Shown here piece by piece: positions 24,890-35,000 of a stretch of 64,000 bases of DNA (position 1 is the stretch's first letter; each line of letters starts with the position of its first letter). A program made the translations under genes and the position numbers. Source of the DNA: CAVRJC01 sp963721435 (lineage in GTDB: Bacteria; Actinomycetota; Acidimicrobiia; IMCC26256; DASPTH01); assembly GCA_963721435.1 (NCBI GenBank), contig CAVRJC010000004.1, forward strand, positions 124,001 through 188,000. Reading direction: 5' to 3'. The notes under the pieces are model-generated. The model saw only the letters and a list, made by a program, of their open reading frames with translations. It was not told the DNA's origin and did not search any database.

Positions 24890-26514
24890 TGCTGCGGGCC
24901 CGTTGGCTGGGTCGGGTGCCCTATTCGGAGGGCGACCAGCTGCAGCGCGCGTTGCACGAGCGCGCGGCTGACGACTACTTGTTGTTGCTCGAGCATCCGC
25001 ACGTCTACACGTTGGGCTCGAGCGCCGGCCTCGAGCACGTGTTGGTGCCGCCCGCGAGTGTGGGGGCGGAGCTGGTGCGTGCGGATCGCGGTGGTGACGT
25101 CACCTATCACGGGCCGGGGCAGTTGGTCGGGTATCCGGTCATCACGCTCACGGAGTGGCGCAACGGCCAACGCGACGTGGTGGCGTACGTGCGCACGCTC
25201 GAAGCGGCGCTGATCGACGCGCTTGCCGGGTTCGGCATCGAAGCGCGACGTGAGCCTCGGCTCACGGGCGTGTGGGTGGGGAACGAGAAGATCGCGGCGA
25301 TCGGTGTGCGGATCGCGCGGGGTCGCACTCGTCACGGGTTCGCGTTGAACGTGAGCCCGGATCTGGCGATGTTCGGCCATATCGTGCCGTGTGGGATCCG
25401 TGACCGTGGGGTCACGTCGATGACGGCACTGCTCGCCGACGCGCCCGACATGCGCGTGGTCGTCGACGCGGTGACCGCGGTGTTCGCCCGTCACTTCGAG
25501 TACGACGAGGTCGACTTCCAGGCGACGTCGCCCGCCCGCTTCAGCGTCTCGCAAGCCCAGCCCCCGGTTTTGGCGTCGGTACACCCACCTCTGGTGGCCT
25601 TTACCGACGCCAAAACGCAGATGCGAGTGGAGCGGCCGGGGTGGATGCGGGTGAAGGCGGATCTGGGGGTGGGGTTCCGGGAGACGCAGCGGCTGATGCG
25701 GGGGCTCGAGCTGCACACGGTGTGTGAAGAGGCCGGGTGCCCGAACATCTACGAGTGCTGGGCCGACCGCACCGCGACGTTCATGATCCTCGGTGATCGG
25801 TGCACCCGCGCGTGCGGGTTCTGTCTCGTCGACACCCGCAAGCCGTTGGCGCTCGATCCCGACGAGCCGGCGCGGGTCGCGGAAGCGGTGGCGACGCTCG
25901 GGTTGGAGCACGCGGTGATCACGAGCGTCGCGCGCGACGACGTCGCGGATGGCGGCGCGGCAGGGTTCGCGGCAACGATCGCGGCGGTCCGGGCGCGGAT
26001 GCCCGCGACCACGATCGAGGTGCTCATCCCGGATTGCAAGGGCGACGCCGACGCGCTCGACGTGATCTTCGCGGCGCGCCCCGACGTGTTGAACCACAAC
26101 CTCGAGACCGTCGCGCGCCTGCAACGCACCGCGCGGCCCTCGGCGCACTACTTCCGGTCGCTGGCGCTGCTCGCGCGGGCGAAGGACGCGGGGCTGGTCA
26201 CGAAGTCGGGGATCATCCTCGGGCTCGGCGAGACCGCCGATGAGCTGCGCGCCGCGATCGCGGACCTCCGCAACGTGGGCGTCGACATCCTCACCCTCGG
26301 CCAGTACCTGCAACCGTCGGCCGACCACCTTCCTGTCGCCCGCTGGTGGACCCCGGACGAGTTCGCCGACCTCGGCGCCTACGCCGAGGGCCTCGGCTTC
26401 GCCCACGTGGAGTCCGGGCCGCTCGTCCGCTCCAGCTACCACGCCAAGCAGGGCTCCGCGATGGCTCGCTCGCTGCGAGCCGGGACACCCCGCTCGCAGG
26501 CGCTCGCTCGCTGA
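24889..26514 (+). CDS. LipB-LipA fusion: octanoyltransferase plus lipoyl synthase
   Basis: One 541-residue reading frame carries both lipoylation enzymes. LipB (about 1-215): RGGDVTYHGPGQLVGYP (His74), GNEKIAAIGVR (Lys134) and HIVPCGI (Cys168, acyl-enzyme Cys). LipA (about 248-541): auxiliary 4Fe-4S cysteines 279, 284 and 290 (VCEEAGCPNIYEC), radical-SAM CTRACGFC (305, 309, 312) and the terminal RSSYHA. LipB moves octanoate from ACP to the lipoyl domain and LipA inserts two sulfurs, so fusion would couple the two steps beside their E2 substrate. The linker (about 216-247) is encoded across a long inverted repeat. No stop or frame change was seen between the halves. Confidence 0.9.
   Translation: MLRARWLGRVPYSEGDQLQRALHERAADDYLLLLEHPHVYTLGSSAGLEHVLVPPASVGAELVRADRGGDVTYHGPGQLVGYPVITLTEWRNGQRDVVAYVRTLEAALIDALAGFGIEARREPRLTGVWVGNEKIAAIGVRIARGRTRHGFALNVSPDLAMFGHIVPCGIRDRGVTSMTALLADAPDMRVVVDAVTAVFARHFEYDEVDFQATSPARFSVSQAQPPVLASVHPPLVAFTDAKTQMRVERPGWMRVKADLGVGFRETQRLMRGLELHTVCEEAGCPNIYECWADRTATFMILGDRCTRACGFCLVDTRKPLALDPDEPARVAEAVATLGLEHAVITSVARDDVADGGAAGFAATIAAVRARMPATTIEVLIPDCKGDADALDVIFAARPDVLNHNLETVARLQRTARPSAHYFRSLALLARAKDAGLVTKSGIILGLGETADELRAAIADLRNVGVDILTLGQYLQPSADHLPVARWWTPDEFADLGAYAEGLGFAHVESGPLVRSSYHAKQGSAMARSLRAGTPRSQALAR
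25567..25616. repeat. Inverted repeat in the LipB-LipA linker
   Basis: Perfect 15-bp arms (gttttggcgtcggta at 25567-25581, its reverse complement at 25602-25616) with a 20-base spacer that itself holds CCACC-tct-GGTGG. It encodes residues 227-243 of the fusion and sits exactly between the two enzyme domains. It is AT-richer than its surroundings. Confidence 0.9.
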
Positions 26515-27605
26515 TGTATTCGGCGAGGCTCCGGCGCGCGCGCGAGCGCATGGGTGCGCTCGGGGTCGACGTGCTCCTGCTGTCGACGGGTGCCGACCTG
26601 CCCTACCTCACCGGCTACGAGGCGATGCCGCTCGAGCGGCTCACCATGCTGGTCGTGCGGAGCGATCTCGACACCCAACCCGTGCTCGTCGTGCCGCGCC
26701 TCGAAGCCCCGCGTGTCGTCGAGCACCCCGACGCGTTCGCGATCCGGCCGTGGGACGAGACTGACGACCCCGATCGAGGTCGTCGCCGAGCTCGCACGCG
26801 GTGCTCGCAGCCGCGGCGATCGGCGACCAGACGTGGGCGCGCTTCGTGCTCGCCCTCCAAGCTGCGCTCCCCGAAGTTGCCTTCCGCCGCGCCGTCGACG
26901 TCACCGGGCCTCTCCGCGTCGTGAAGGACGCGGCGGAGATCGACGCGTTGCGTGCCGCGGCCACGGCCGTCGACGACATCGCGGTCGTGATGCGCGACCG
27001 GGGCTTTGCCGGTCGCAAGGAGATCGACGTGCACCGCGAGTTGGTCGAGCGCATGCTCGATGCCGGGCACCAGCGCGCCAACTTCGCGATCGTCGCTGCG
27101 GGATCGAACGCGGCCAGCCCGCACCACGACCCGTCGACACGTGTGATCGAGCCGGGTGAGCTCGTGCTGTGCGACTTCGGCGGCACGATGGACGGCTACT
27201 GCTCCGACATCACGCGCATGTACGCGGTCGGCGAGCAGCCATCCGAGGTGCGGGACGCGTACGACGTGCTGGTCGCCGCGCAGGAGGCGGGCGTGCGCGC
27301 CGGCGACCGTCGGTGCGACGTGCGCAGCCGTCGACGCGGCAGCGCGCCGGGTCATCTCGGACGGTGGATACGGCGACACGTTCATCCACCGAACTGGTCA
27401 CGGCATCGGCGCGGAGGCACACGAAGACCCGTACCTGGTCGCGGGCAACGACACGCGTCTCGTTGCCGGGCAGACGTTCAGCGTGGAGCCCGGAATCTAC
27501 CTTCCCGGGCGCTTCGGCATGCGGCTCGAAGACATCGTGGTCGCGGCCGACGCGGGCCCCGAGCGGCTGAACCGCGCACCCCGCGATCTCGCCGTCGTCG
27601 ACTGA
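26514..27605 (+). CDS. M24 Xaa-Pro peptidase family protein (three frameshifts)
   Basis: Metal-dependent aminopeptidase-fold protein of about 360 residues once corrected. The start ATG at 26514 overlaps the lipoyl synthase stop. The N-terminal creatinase-like domain has LLLSTGADLPYLTGYEAMPL. The M24 domain has metal ligands in LCDFGGTMDGYCSDITRMY, THIRTGHGIG-like HRTGHGIGAEAHEDP, FSVEPGIY and GMRLEDIVVV-like GMRLEDIVVA. Single extra bases near 26770, 26797 and 27311 shift the frame 0 to 1 to 2 to 0, so the ends are in phase. Confidence 0.85.
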
Positions 27606-27619
27606 GGACCGGGACCACG

Positions 27620-28492
27620 GTGAAGTTCGACGTCGCGACGCTGCTCGTCCAGTTGGCCGCGGGCGGGCTCTTCTTCTGCTGGATCACCACGCGGCGCCGC
27701 GAGGTCGGCCTCGGCTACGGCTGGCTGTTGCGGATCGTCTTCGGCGTGCTCGCGGCGCTCGGCGTGGTCGCGGGCCTCGGGCAGTCGGGGACCGGCGCGG
27801 CCATCCGCAACATCGGCGCGGCGCTGATGGCGCTCGCCGCCGCCGCCGCGCTCGCGCAGTCGGGGTACCGCCGGTCGGCGGGCGTGCGCGGCCACCGTGA
27901 GGTCGCGGCCCGGCGCGCGGCTCGCGTCGCGGCGATGACCAAGGCCGACGAGACCGCCGGGTCCGACGGTGCCGACCAGGGGACTGCGGCCGCCGGCCCG
28001 GAGTTCGACCCCCGCCTCGATCTCCTCGCTCCGATCGCCGGCGCGGTCGCGCTGTTCGGTGCGGCGGCCTACGTGGGCGGCCCCTACGAGCTGTCGCTGT
28101 TCCGCCTGTTCGTCGGCGCACTGTTCCTCGGGGCGGTCACCGACGCCATGCTCCTCGGGCACTGGTACCTCGTGCAGCCGGGCCTCGCGCGTGACCCGAT
28201 CAAGGAGCTGGTGAAGTGGGTCGGGGCGCTCTGGTGCTTCGAGCTGGTTGCATACCTGATCCCGGTCGGCATGGTGTCGGTGCTCAACGGCACCATCGAC
28301 GACGGCTACAACGGGATCGTCGGCTGGATGTGGATCGTGGCGTCGATCACCACGATCGGGCTCGTGGTCGCCACGTGGTTCGCGCTGAAGGAACGCTCGT
28401 ACTCGGCGGTGATGGCCGCCACCGGCCTGCTCTACCTCGCCATCCTCACCGGCTTCGGCATGGACCTGCTGCCGCGCGCCTTGCTTTCATAG
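27620..28492 (+). CDS. Multi-pass membrane protein of unknown function
   Basis: 290 residues from GTG 27620 with about seven hydrophobic helices in two blocks (residues 1-80 and 135-290), split by a charged, Ala-rich cytoplasmic stretch (RREVAARRAARVAAMTKADE-type). MLLGHWYLVQPGLARDPIKE in the second block may be functional. Not recognised. Starts 15 bases after the M24 gene. Confidence 0.75.
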   Translation: MKFDVATLLVQLAAGGLFFCWITTRRREVGLGYGWLLRIVFGVLAALGVVAGLGQSGTGAAIRNIGAALMALAAAAALAQSGYRRSAGVRGHREVAARRAARVAAMTKADETAGSDGADQGTAAAGPEFDPRLDLLAPIAGAVALFGAAAYVGGPYELSLFRLFVGALFLGAVTDAMLLGHWYLVQPGLARDPIKELVKWVGALWCFELVAYLIPVGMVSVLNGTIDDGYNGIVGWMWIVASITTIGLVVATWFALKERSYSAVMAATGLLYLAILTGFGMDLLPRALLS

Positions 28493-28586
28493 TTGGGGCT
28501 TTCCAGAATTGGGCCGGTCGTGAATGCGTTGTGTGGCTTCACCCAGCACCGGCCCGCATCCGGCCACGCGCTAGCTTGAGGCCGGG

Positions 28587-29411
28587 ATGTCCGCGCTGAG
28601 CGAGTACGCCGGAACCCGCGAGCTGGTCGTCAACCTGACCCTCCGGGAGCTGCGCAGCAAGTACAAGAAGTCGGTTCTCGGCTGGACGTGGTCGCTGCTG
28701 AACCCGGTGGCGTCGGTCGTGATCTACACGATCGTGTTCTCGGTGTTCCTCCAGGTGAAGCCGCCGCGGGGCGATCCGAGCGGGCTCAAGAGCTTCGTGG
28801 TGTTCCTGCTGTGCGCGCTGGTGCCGTGGAACTTCATGTCGAGCGCACTCACGCTGTCACTCGACTCACTCGTGATGAACGCGAACTTGATCAAGAAGGT
28901 CTACTTCCCGCGCGAGCTGCTCGTCGCGTCGAGCATCGCGTCGCTCGACGTCACGTTCCTGATCGAGCTCGGCGTGCTCGGCGCGATCCTGCTGCTCGTC
29001 GGCAACATGATCATCCCGTGGATCCCGCTGGCGTTGCTCCTCGTGGCCATGCTCACGGGGATGATGCTGGGCTGGGGCATGGTCCTCGCGGTGTGCAACG
29101 TCTACTTCCGCGACGTGAAGCACTTCATGAACATCATCATCATGGCGCTCTTCTACTCGGCGCCGATCGTGTACCCGGTCACGCTCGTGCCCGAGAGCCG
29201 CGAGGTGGCGGGCGTCGACGTGCCGGTGCGCGCCATCTACGAGCTCAATCCGATCGCGCGCTTCATCGAGGCGTTCCGGGCCGTGCTCTACGACCTCCGC
29301 TTCCCGAGCTGGGCCACGATGCTCTACCTCATGGGGTGGACGATCGGCTCGCTCCTCATCGGGTGGTGGGTGTTCGGCAAGCTCGAGCCGCGCCTCGCGG
29401 AGGAAGTGTGA
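28587..29411 (+). CDS. wzm: ABC-2 type polysaccharide exporter permease
   Basis: 274 residues, six membrane helices. NLTLRELRSKYKKSVLGWTW is the amphipathic start of Wzm/TagG/RfbA-type permeases; LVPWNFMSSALTLSLDSLV and YSAPIVYPVTLVPE are typical. With the next gene it should export a lipid-linked polysaccharide. GTGA overlap with wzt. Confidence 0.9.
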   Translation: MSALSEYAGTRELVVNLTLRELRSKYKKSVLGWTWSLLNPVASVVIYTIVFSVFLQVKPPRGDPSGLKSFVVFLLCALVPWNFMSSALTLSLDSLVMNANLIKKVYFPRELLVASSIASLDVTFLIELGVLGAILLLVGNMIIPWIPLALLLVAMLTGMMLGWGMVLAVCNVYFRDVKHFMNIIIMALFYSAPIVYPVTLVPESREVAGVDVPVRAIYELNPIARFIEAFRAVLYDLRFPSWATMLYLMGWTIGSLLIGWWVFGKLEPRLAEEV

Positions 29412-30615
29412 GCGGGAAGGCCGCGATCACCGTCGACGGCGTGTCGAAGCGCTTCCGCCTCTACCACGAGCGGAACCAGTCGCTGAAGATCGCCGTGCTG
29501 CGCGGCGGGCGCGCCCGCTTCGAGGAGTTCTGGGCGTTGCAGGACGTGTCGTTCGACGTGCCGGAGGGCACGACGTTCGGCCTCATCGGCGAGAACGGCT
29601 CGGGCAAGAGCACGCATGCTCAAGTGCATGGCGAAGATCCTGCGGCCCGACAAGGGATCGATCGCCGCCGTCGGCAAGATCTCGGCGCTGCTCGAGCTCG
29701 GCGCCGGGTTCCATCCCGAGCTCTCGGGGCGGGAGAACGTCTACCTGAACGGCGCAATCCTCGGCCTCTCCAAGAAGCAGCTCGACGCGCGCTTCGACGG
29801 CATCGTCGACTTCGCCGGCATCGAGCAGTTCATCGACACGCCGGTGAAGAACTACTCGTCGGGTATGTACGTCCGTCTCGGGTTCTCGGTCGCGATCAAC
29901 GTCGATCCCGACATCCTGCTCATCGACGAGGTGCTCGCGGTCGGTGACGCCGAGTTCCAGCGCAAGTGCTCGGAGAAGATCGCCGACTTCCGCCAGCAGG
30001 GCAAGACGATCGTCATCGTGTCGCACTCGCTCCCCTCCGTGCGCGCGCTGTGCGACGAGGTGGCGTTGCTCGAGCACGGGCAGCTGCGTGACCTCGGCCC
30101 CGCCGGGCCGATCATCGACCACTACCTCGCCGACGCGTTCGCCGACCAGGACGACGCCAGCGGCTTCGTGCGTTGGGGCTCCGGCGAGGTGAAGATCGAG
30201 CGGGTCGAGATGCTCGACGCGAACGGGGCGCTCGTCACCAAGGCGCACACCGGCGACTCGGTCACGTTGCGCATTCACTACCACGCGACCCGAGCCGGTG
30301 CGCGACGTGCAGTTCGGGAGCGCGCTGAACAACATCGAAGGCGTCGCGATCACCGGGCCCAACACCCGTCACGCGGGCCTGCTCTGCCGGTGCCTCGATG
30401 GTCGCGGGTTCGTCGACTACCGGATCCCCCGGCTCCTGCTGCTCCCCGGGGGGTACCACTTCACCGTCGCCATCTACGACCTCGCCGCGCTGCACGCGTA
30501 CGACCACGTCGAGCGGGCGTTCCGGTTCGACATCGAGGCGGGCGAGCCCTACGAAGAGGTCGGCGTGGTGTCGCTGGGCGGTATGTGGGAGGGCGAAGCG
30601 CTCGAGCCCTCCTGA
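29408..30615 (+). CDS. wzt: ABC polysaccharide exporter ATPase with C-terminal carbohydrate-binding domain (two frameshifts)
   Basis: ATPase partner of the permease. GLIGENGSGKST is Walker A; an extra base directly after it (about 29613) shifts the frame to LKCMAKILRPDKG. KNYSSGMYVRLGFSVA (signature) and DPDILLIDEVLAVGD (Walker B) follow. A second extra base near 30289 leads into DVQFGSALNNIEGVAI and FDIEAGEPYEEVGVVSLGG. That tail is a Wzt-like beta-sandwich, which in known systems reads the glycan end-cap. Corrected length is about 402 residues. Confidence 0.87.
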
Positions 30616-30645
30616 TGCGCACAAGCGCGCCGGCTGACCACGCGG

Positions 30646-32006
30646 ATGAGCCGCCATCGCGTCGCCGTGGTGACCGCCGACGTGCTTGCGCCGCGCATGG
30701 CGGGCCCGGCGATCCGCGCGTGGCACATGGCCCGCGGGCTCGCCCGCGACCACGACGTCGAACTGCTCAGCACGCGGCAGTGCGACCTGCACCACGCCGA
30801 CTTCCGGTGCGCGTTCGTGTCGCGGGCCGACGCTGACAGACGCTCGGGGAACGCGTCGACGTCGTCGTGCTCCAGGGCGACGTCCTGCGGTACGCGCCCG
30901 CGCTGGGCCGATCGAACGCGTCGCTCGTCGTCGACCTGTACGACCCGTTCCACCTGGAGGTGCTGGAGCAGACCCGAGGGCTCGACCCCCTCGCACGGCG
31001 TGCGTCGATCGGCACCGCGGTCGACGTCGTCAACGAGCAGCTGCGGCGCGGCGACTTCTTCCTGTGCGCGAGCCCCCGGCAGCGCGACTTCTGGCTCGGC
31101 CAGCTCGCGGGCGTCGGGCGCCTGAACGAGCACACCTACGACCGCAGCCCCGATCTCCGCGCGCTGCTCGACGTCGTCCCGTTCGGCATCGAGGACCAGC
31201 CACCGGAGCACGTCGCGCCCGCGCTGCGCGGCGTCGTCCCGGGCATCAGCGACGGCGACGACGTGATCCTGTGGGGCGGGGGCGTGTACAACTGGTTCGA
31301 CCCGTTGTCGCTGCTGCACGCAGTCGACCGCCTGCGGCACCGGCGACCGCACGTGCGGCTGTTCTTCGCGGGCGTGAGCCATCCGAACCCCGGCGTGCCC
31401 GACATGGAGATGAACGCGCGCGCCCGCGCCCTGGCCGACGAGCTCGGCCTCACCGGCACGCACGTGTTCTTCCACGAGTGGATCGACTACGACGCGCGTC
31501 AGAACTTCCTGCTCGAGTCCGACATCGGGGTCAGCACGCACTTCGACCACGTCGAGACCGCGTTCTCGTTCCGCACCCGCGTGCTCGACTACCTCTGGGC
31601 AGGGCTGCCCACGGTCGTGACCGAAGGTGACGTGCTCGCCGATCTCATCACCGAGCACGATGCCGGCGCCGCGGTGCCCGCAGAAGACGTCGACGCGCTC
31701 GAAGCCGCGCTCGATGCCTTGCTCGGCGATCCCGACCGGCGCGCGGCCATGGGCACCGCGGCGCGCGCACTGGGGCAGACGTTCCGCTGGTCGACGGTGC
31801 TGGAGCCGCTCGCCGGCTTCTGCGCCGCGCCCCGGCGCAGCCCCGACCTCCTCGACCCCGTCACTGCGAAGGCGATCGCTCGGGGCGGCAACCTGATGCC
31901 CCACGAGCTGGTCGCGGCGGCGCAGCGCGCCGTCGACCTCGCGCGCCGCGGGGAGTGGCAGGCCCTCGGCACGAAGGCCGTCGGCAAGATCCGCCGGCAG
32001 CACTGA
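30646..32006 (+). CDS. GT4-like glycosyltransferase (frameshift near 30838)
   Basis: The N-terminal part RVAVVTADVLAPRMAGPAIR, then AWHMARGLARDHDVELLS, is the GT-B acceptor domain of large GT4-like enzymes. A missing base near 30838 breaks the frame; the remainder runs DVVVLQGDVLRYAPALGR to the stop at 32006 with GGGVYNWFDPLSLLHAVDRL and a donor site around TRVLDYLWAGLPTVVTEGD. This is the only break in the window that needs a deletion rather than an insertion. About 453 residues. Confidence 0.82.
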
Positions 32007-32053
32007 GCCAGGACCCGGATCCGAAACCCGCTCCCAGTAGATTGACGTGCCTT

Positions 32054-35000
32054 ATGCGCGTCAATCTCGGCTCCGGCCACGGCTACATGCAGGGTTGGGT
32101 CAACGTCGACGGCAACCCCGACGTCAACCCCGACGTGTGCATGGATTCATTCGACTTCGTGCGGGAGCACGGCCACGAGGTCACCGAGCTCTACATGGGC
32201 CACTTCCTCGAGCACCTGTTGCCTGCGAGCGCCACCGCGTTGCTCGCGATGATTGCCGACAAGCTGCCCGCGGGTGCCGAGGTGTCGGCGGTGGTGCCCG
32301 ACATGCGCGCCGTCTTCGCGGCGTACGACCGCGGTGAGCTCACCAACGAGTTCCTGAACGAGCGATTCATCTACTCGTACGAGCAGCCGTCGCATCACGT
32401 GTGGTGTTACGACATCGGATCGTTGCGCCGCGTGTTCGAAGCCGCGGGCTACGACGACATCGAAGAGATCGACCCCACCACGTGGGACCCCGTGTTCTGG
32501 AAGGAAGGCCCGGAGTCGCGGTGGCAGTGTGGCCTGCGGGCGACGGTGCCGGCCGACGGGACGGCGCCGAAGATCCCCATGCCGCCGCGCGACGACGAAT
32601 CGAGCGCGTCACGTGAGCACCACCCGGTGCTGGCCGACGAGCTGCTGCTCCAACGCATCCAGCAGCTGCGCGCCCGCGTCGACGAGCTCGAGGCGAGCCG
32701 CAGCGGGCCGGCGATCCCGCCACCGTCGCTCTTCGACCGTCTTCCCGGCCCGATCGCGCCGGCGGCGAAGCGATTCATGCCCGAAGGCAGCAGCCAGCGC
32801 AGGGCGGCCCGTTTCAGTATCGAGGCCGCACGCGCGACGCGCGAGCACGTCGGCCTCCTGCGCGAGCATCTCGGACGCTCGGCCATCCGCGAACCGCGGC
32901 CGCCGTCGTACGCCAACTGGCACCGCAGCCACGACGCCGACCGCAAGACCCTTGCCAAGCAGCGCGCGGTGTCGGCCAACGTGGTCGGGCCGGTCGGGAT
33001 CGAGTGCGTCGTCGTGCAGCGGGGCCGGATCCAGGGCCTGAAGCGCACCGTGCAGTCGATCCAGGACCAGACGTGGGGGCACTGGCAGGTCACGCTGATC
33101 GGGCCCGACGCGCCCGCCGCGGCGGCGAACGCACACGACGACCGCGTGGTCGCGCATCACGTCGCCGCGCGCGGCGCCCTCGCCGAGGTGAACCCCGTGC
33201 TCGCACACGAGCCGCGCCGCGACTTCGTGATGGTGGTCGAGGCCGGCGACATGCTCGCGCCCGACTGCTTCTTCGAGATCGCACATCTCGCGCGCCAGGA
33301 CCCCCTGGTCGACCTCGTCTACTGGGACGACGATCGTCTCGACGTGCAGGGACGCCGCACCGATCCGCAGTTCCGGCCGTCATGGTCGCCCGATCTGTTG
33401 CTCGGGGCGAACTACATCGGCCGTTCGTTCGCGATGCGCCACCGCCGCTTCGCCGCGGTCGGCGGCCTGCGCACCGAGTTCGGTGACGGCGCGTGGTGGG
33501 ACCTTCTCCTGCGCGCGGGGCTCGACGAGACGCGGGTCGGCCGGGTGCCCCGCGTGCTCACCCATCTCAACCGACGGCCGAACCCGAACGTCGTGCAGTG
33601 CGTCAACGTGGTCGAGGATCACGTGGCGCGCCTCGAATTGCCGGCGACGGTCACGTTCGAGCGCGGCACCGTGCGGCTCGCGTGGGAGCCCGCCGAGTGG
33701 CCGCACGTGACGGTCGTCATCCCGACCCGGCACAACCGCCCCTTGGTCTCCCGCGTGCTCGAAGGTCTCGCGTCCACCGACTACCCGGCCCTCGACGTCG
33801 TCGTCGTCGACAACGGCGAGCGGAGCGACGACAACGAGCGGTGGTATGCCGAGACGTTCCCCGCGCTCCCCCTCACGGTCGAGTGGTGGACGCGGCCGTT
33901 CAACTACTCCGCCGCGAACAACGCGGGCGCGGCGGGAGCGCGCGGCGAGGTCCTCGTGTTCCTCAACGACGACACCGAGCTTCCCGAGCCGGGGTGGCTG
34001 CGCGAGATGGTCGGCTGGGTCGTGCAGCCCGGCGTCGGGGTCGTCGGCGCACAGATGGTCGACGGCGACGGCACGATCCAGCACGCCGGAGTGATCCTCG
34101 GGCTCTCGGGCTTCGCCGACCACGTCTTCCAGGGGATGCGCCCCGATTCTCCTTCGCTGTTCGGGTCCACGTCGTGGTACCGCAACGTGCTCGCCGTCAC
34201 CGGCGCGTGCCTCGCGGTGCGGCGGACGGTGTTCGAGGACCTCGGCGGACTCGACGAGCGGTTCGAGCTGATGGGGAGCGACGTCGTGCTCGGGCTCGAC
34301 GCAGTGAACGTGGGTATGCGCAACGTGTGCACACCGTTCACCGGCGTGCGGCACCTCGAAGCATCGACGCGCGGCACCAACATCCCCCGTGCCGACTTCT
34401 TCGCCAGCTACTGGCGCTATCAGCACTGGGTGATCGGTGGCGACCCCTACTTCTCGCCCAACCTGTCACTCGCGAGCCTCACGCCCGCGCTGCGCTCCCG
34501 CTTCGAGCCCACGCCGGCCGTGCGGATGTCGGGACCGCTCGGCCGCGAGCTGCGCGTGTTCCGTCAGTCGAGCGACGGCGAGGAGTCGATCACGCTCGCC
34601 AACATGTACCGCGTCACCGACGCCGACGCGCGTGCCGTCGAGGGTGTGCACACCGCGAACCGCGCGGCGTTCGACGTGAAGTCGATCAACTGGTTCCTCC
34701 CCGACATCGACAGCCCCTTCTACGGCGGCATCAACACTGCGCTGCGCCTCGCCAACCATCTGGCGCGCACGCACGGGGTGGAGAACCGGTTCGTGTTCTG
34801 GGCCGAGGAGAACGACGAGTTCTTCCGGTCCGCGATCACCGCCGCGTTTCCTGCACTCGCGGGCTCGCCCTTCTCGTTCCACGACGCCTCGCGCGCGGCC
34901 ATCGACCGCGTCCCGCCGGCCGACGTCGCGATCGCAACCTTGTGGGCAACGGCGTACTCCGTCGCGCAGCACGCGGGCGAGCGTCGGAAGTTCTACATGA

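Noticed and set aside
26514..27605. Programmed frameshifting in the M24 peptidase
   Set aside because: Three breaks all needing one base removed, with no slippery site plus pseudoknot, match the same one-sided error pattern seen in unrelated genes.
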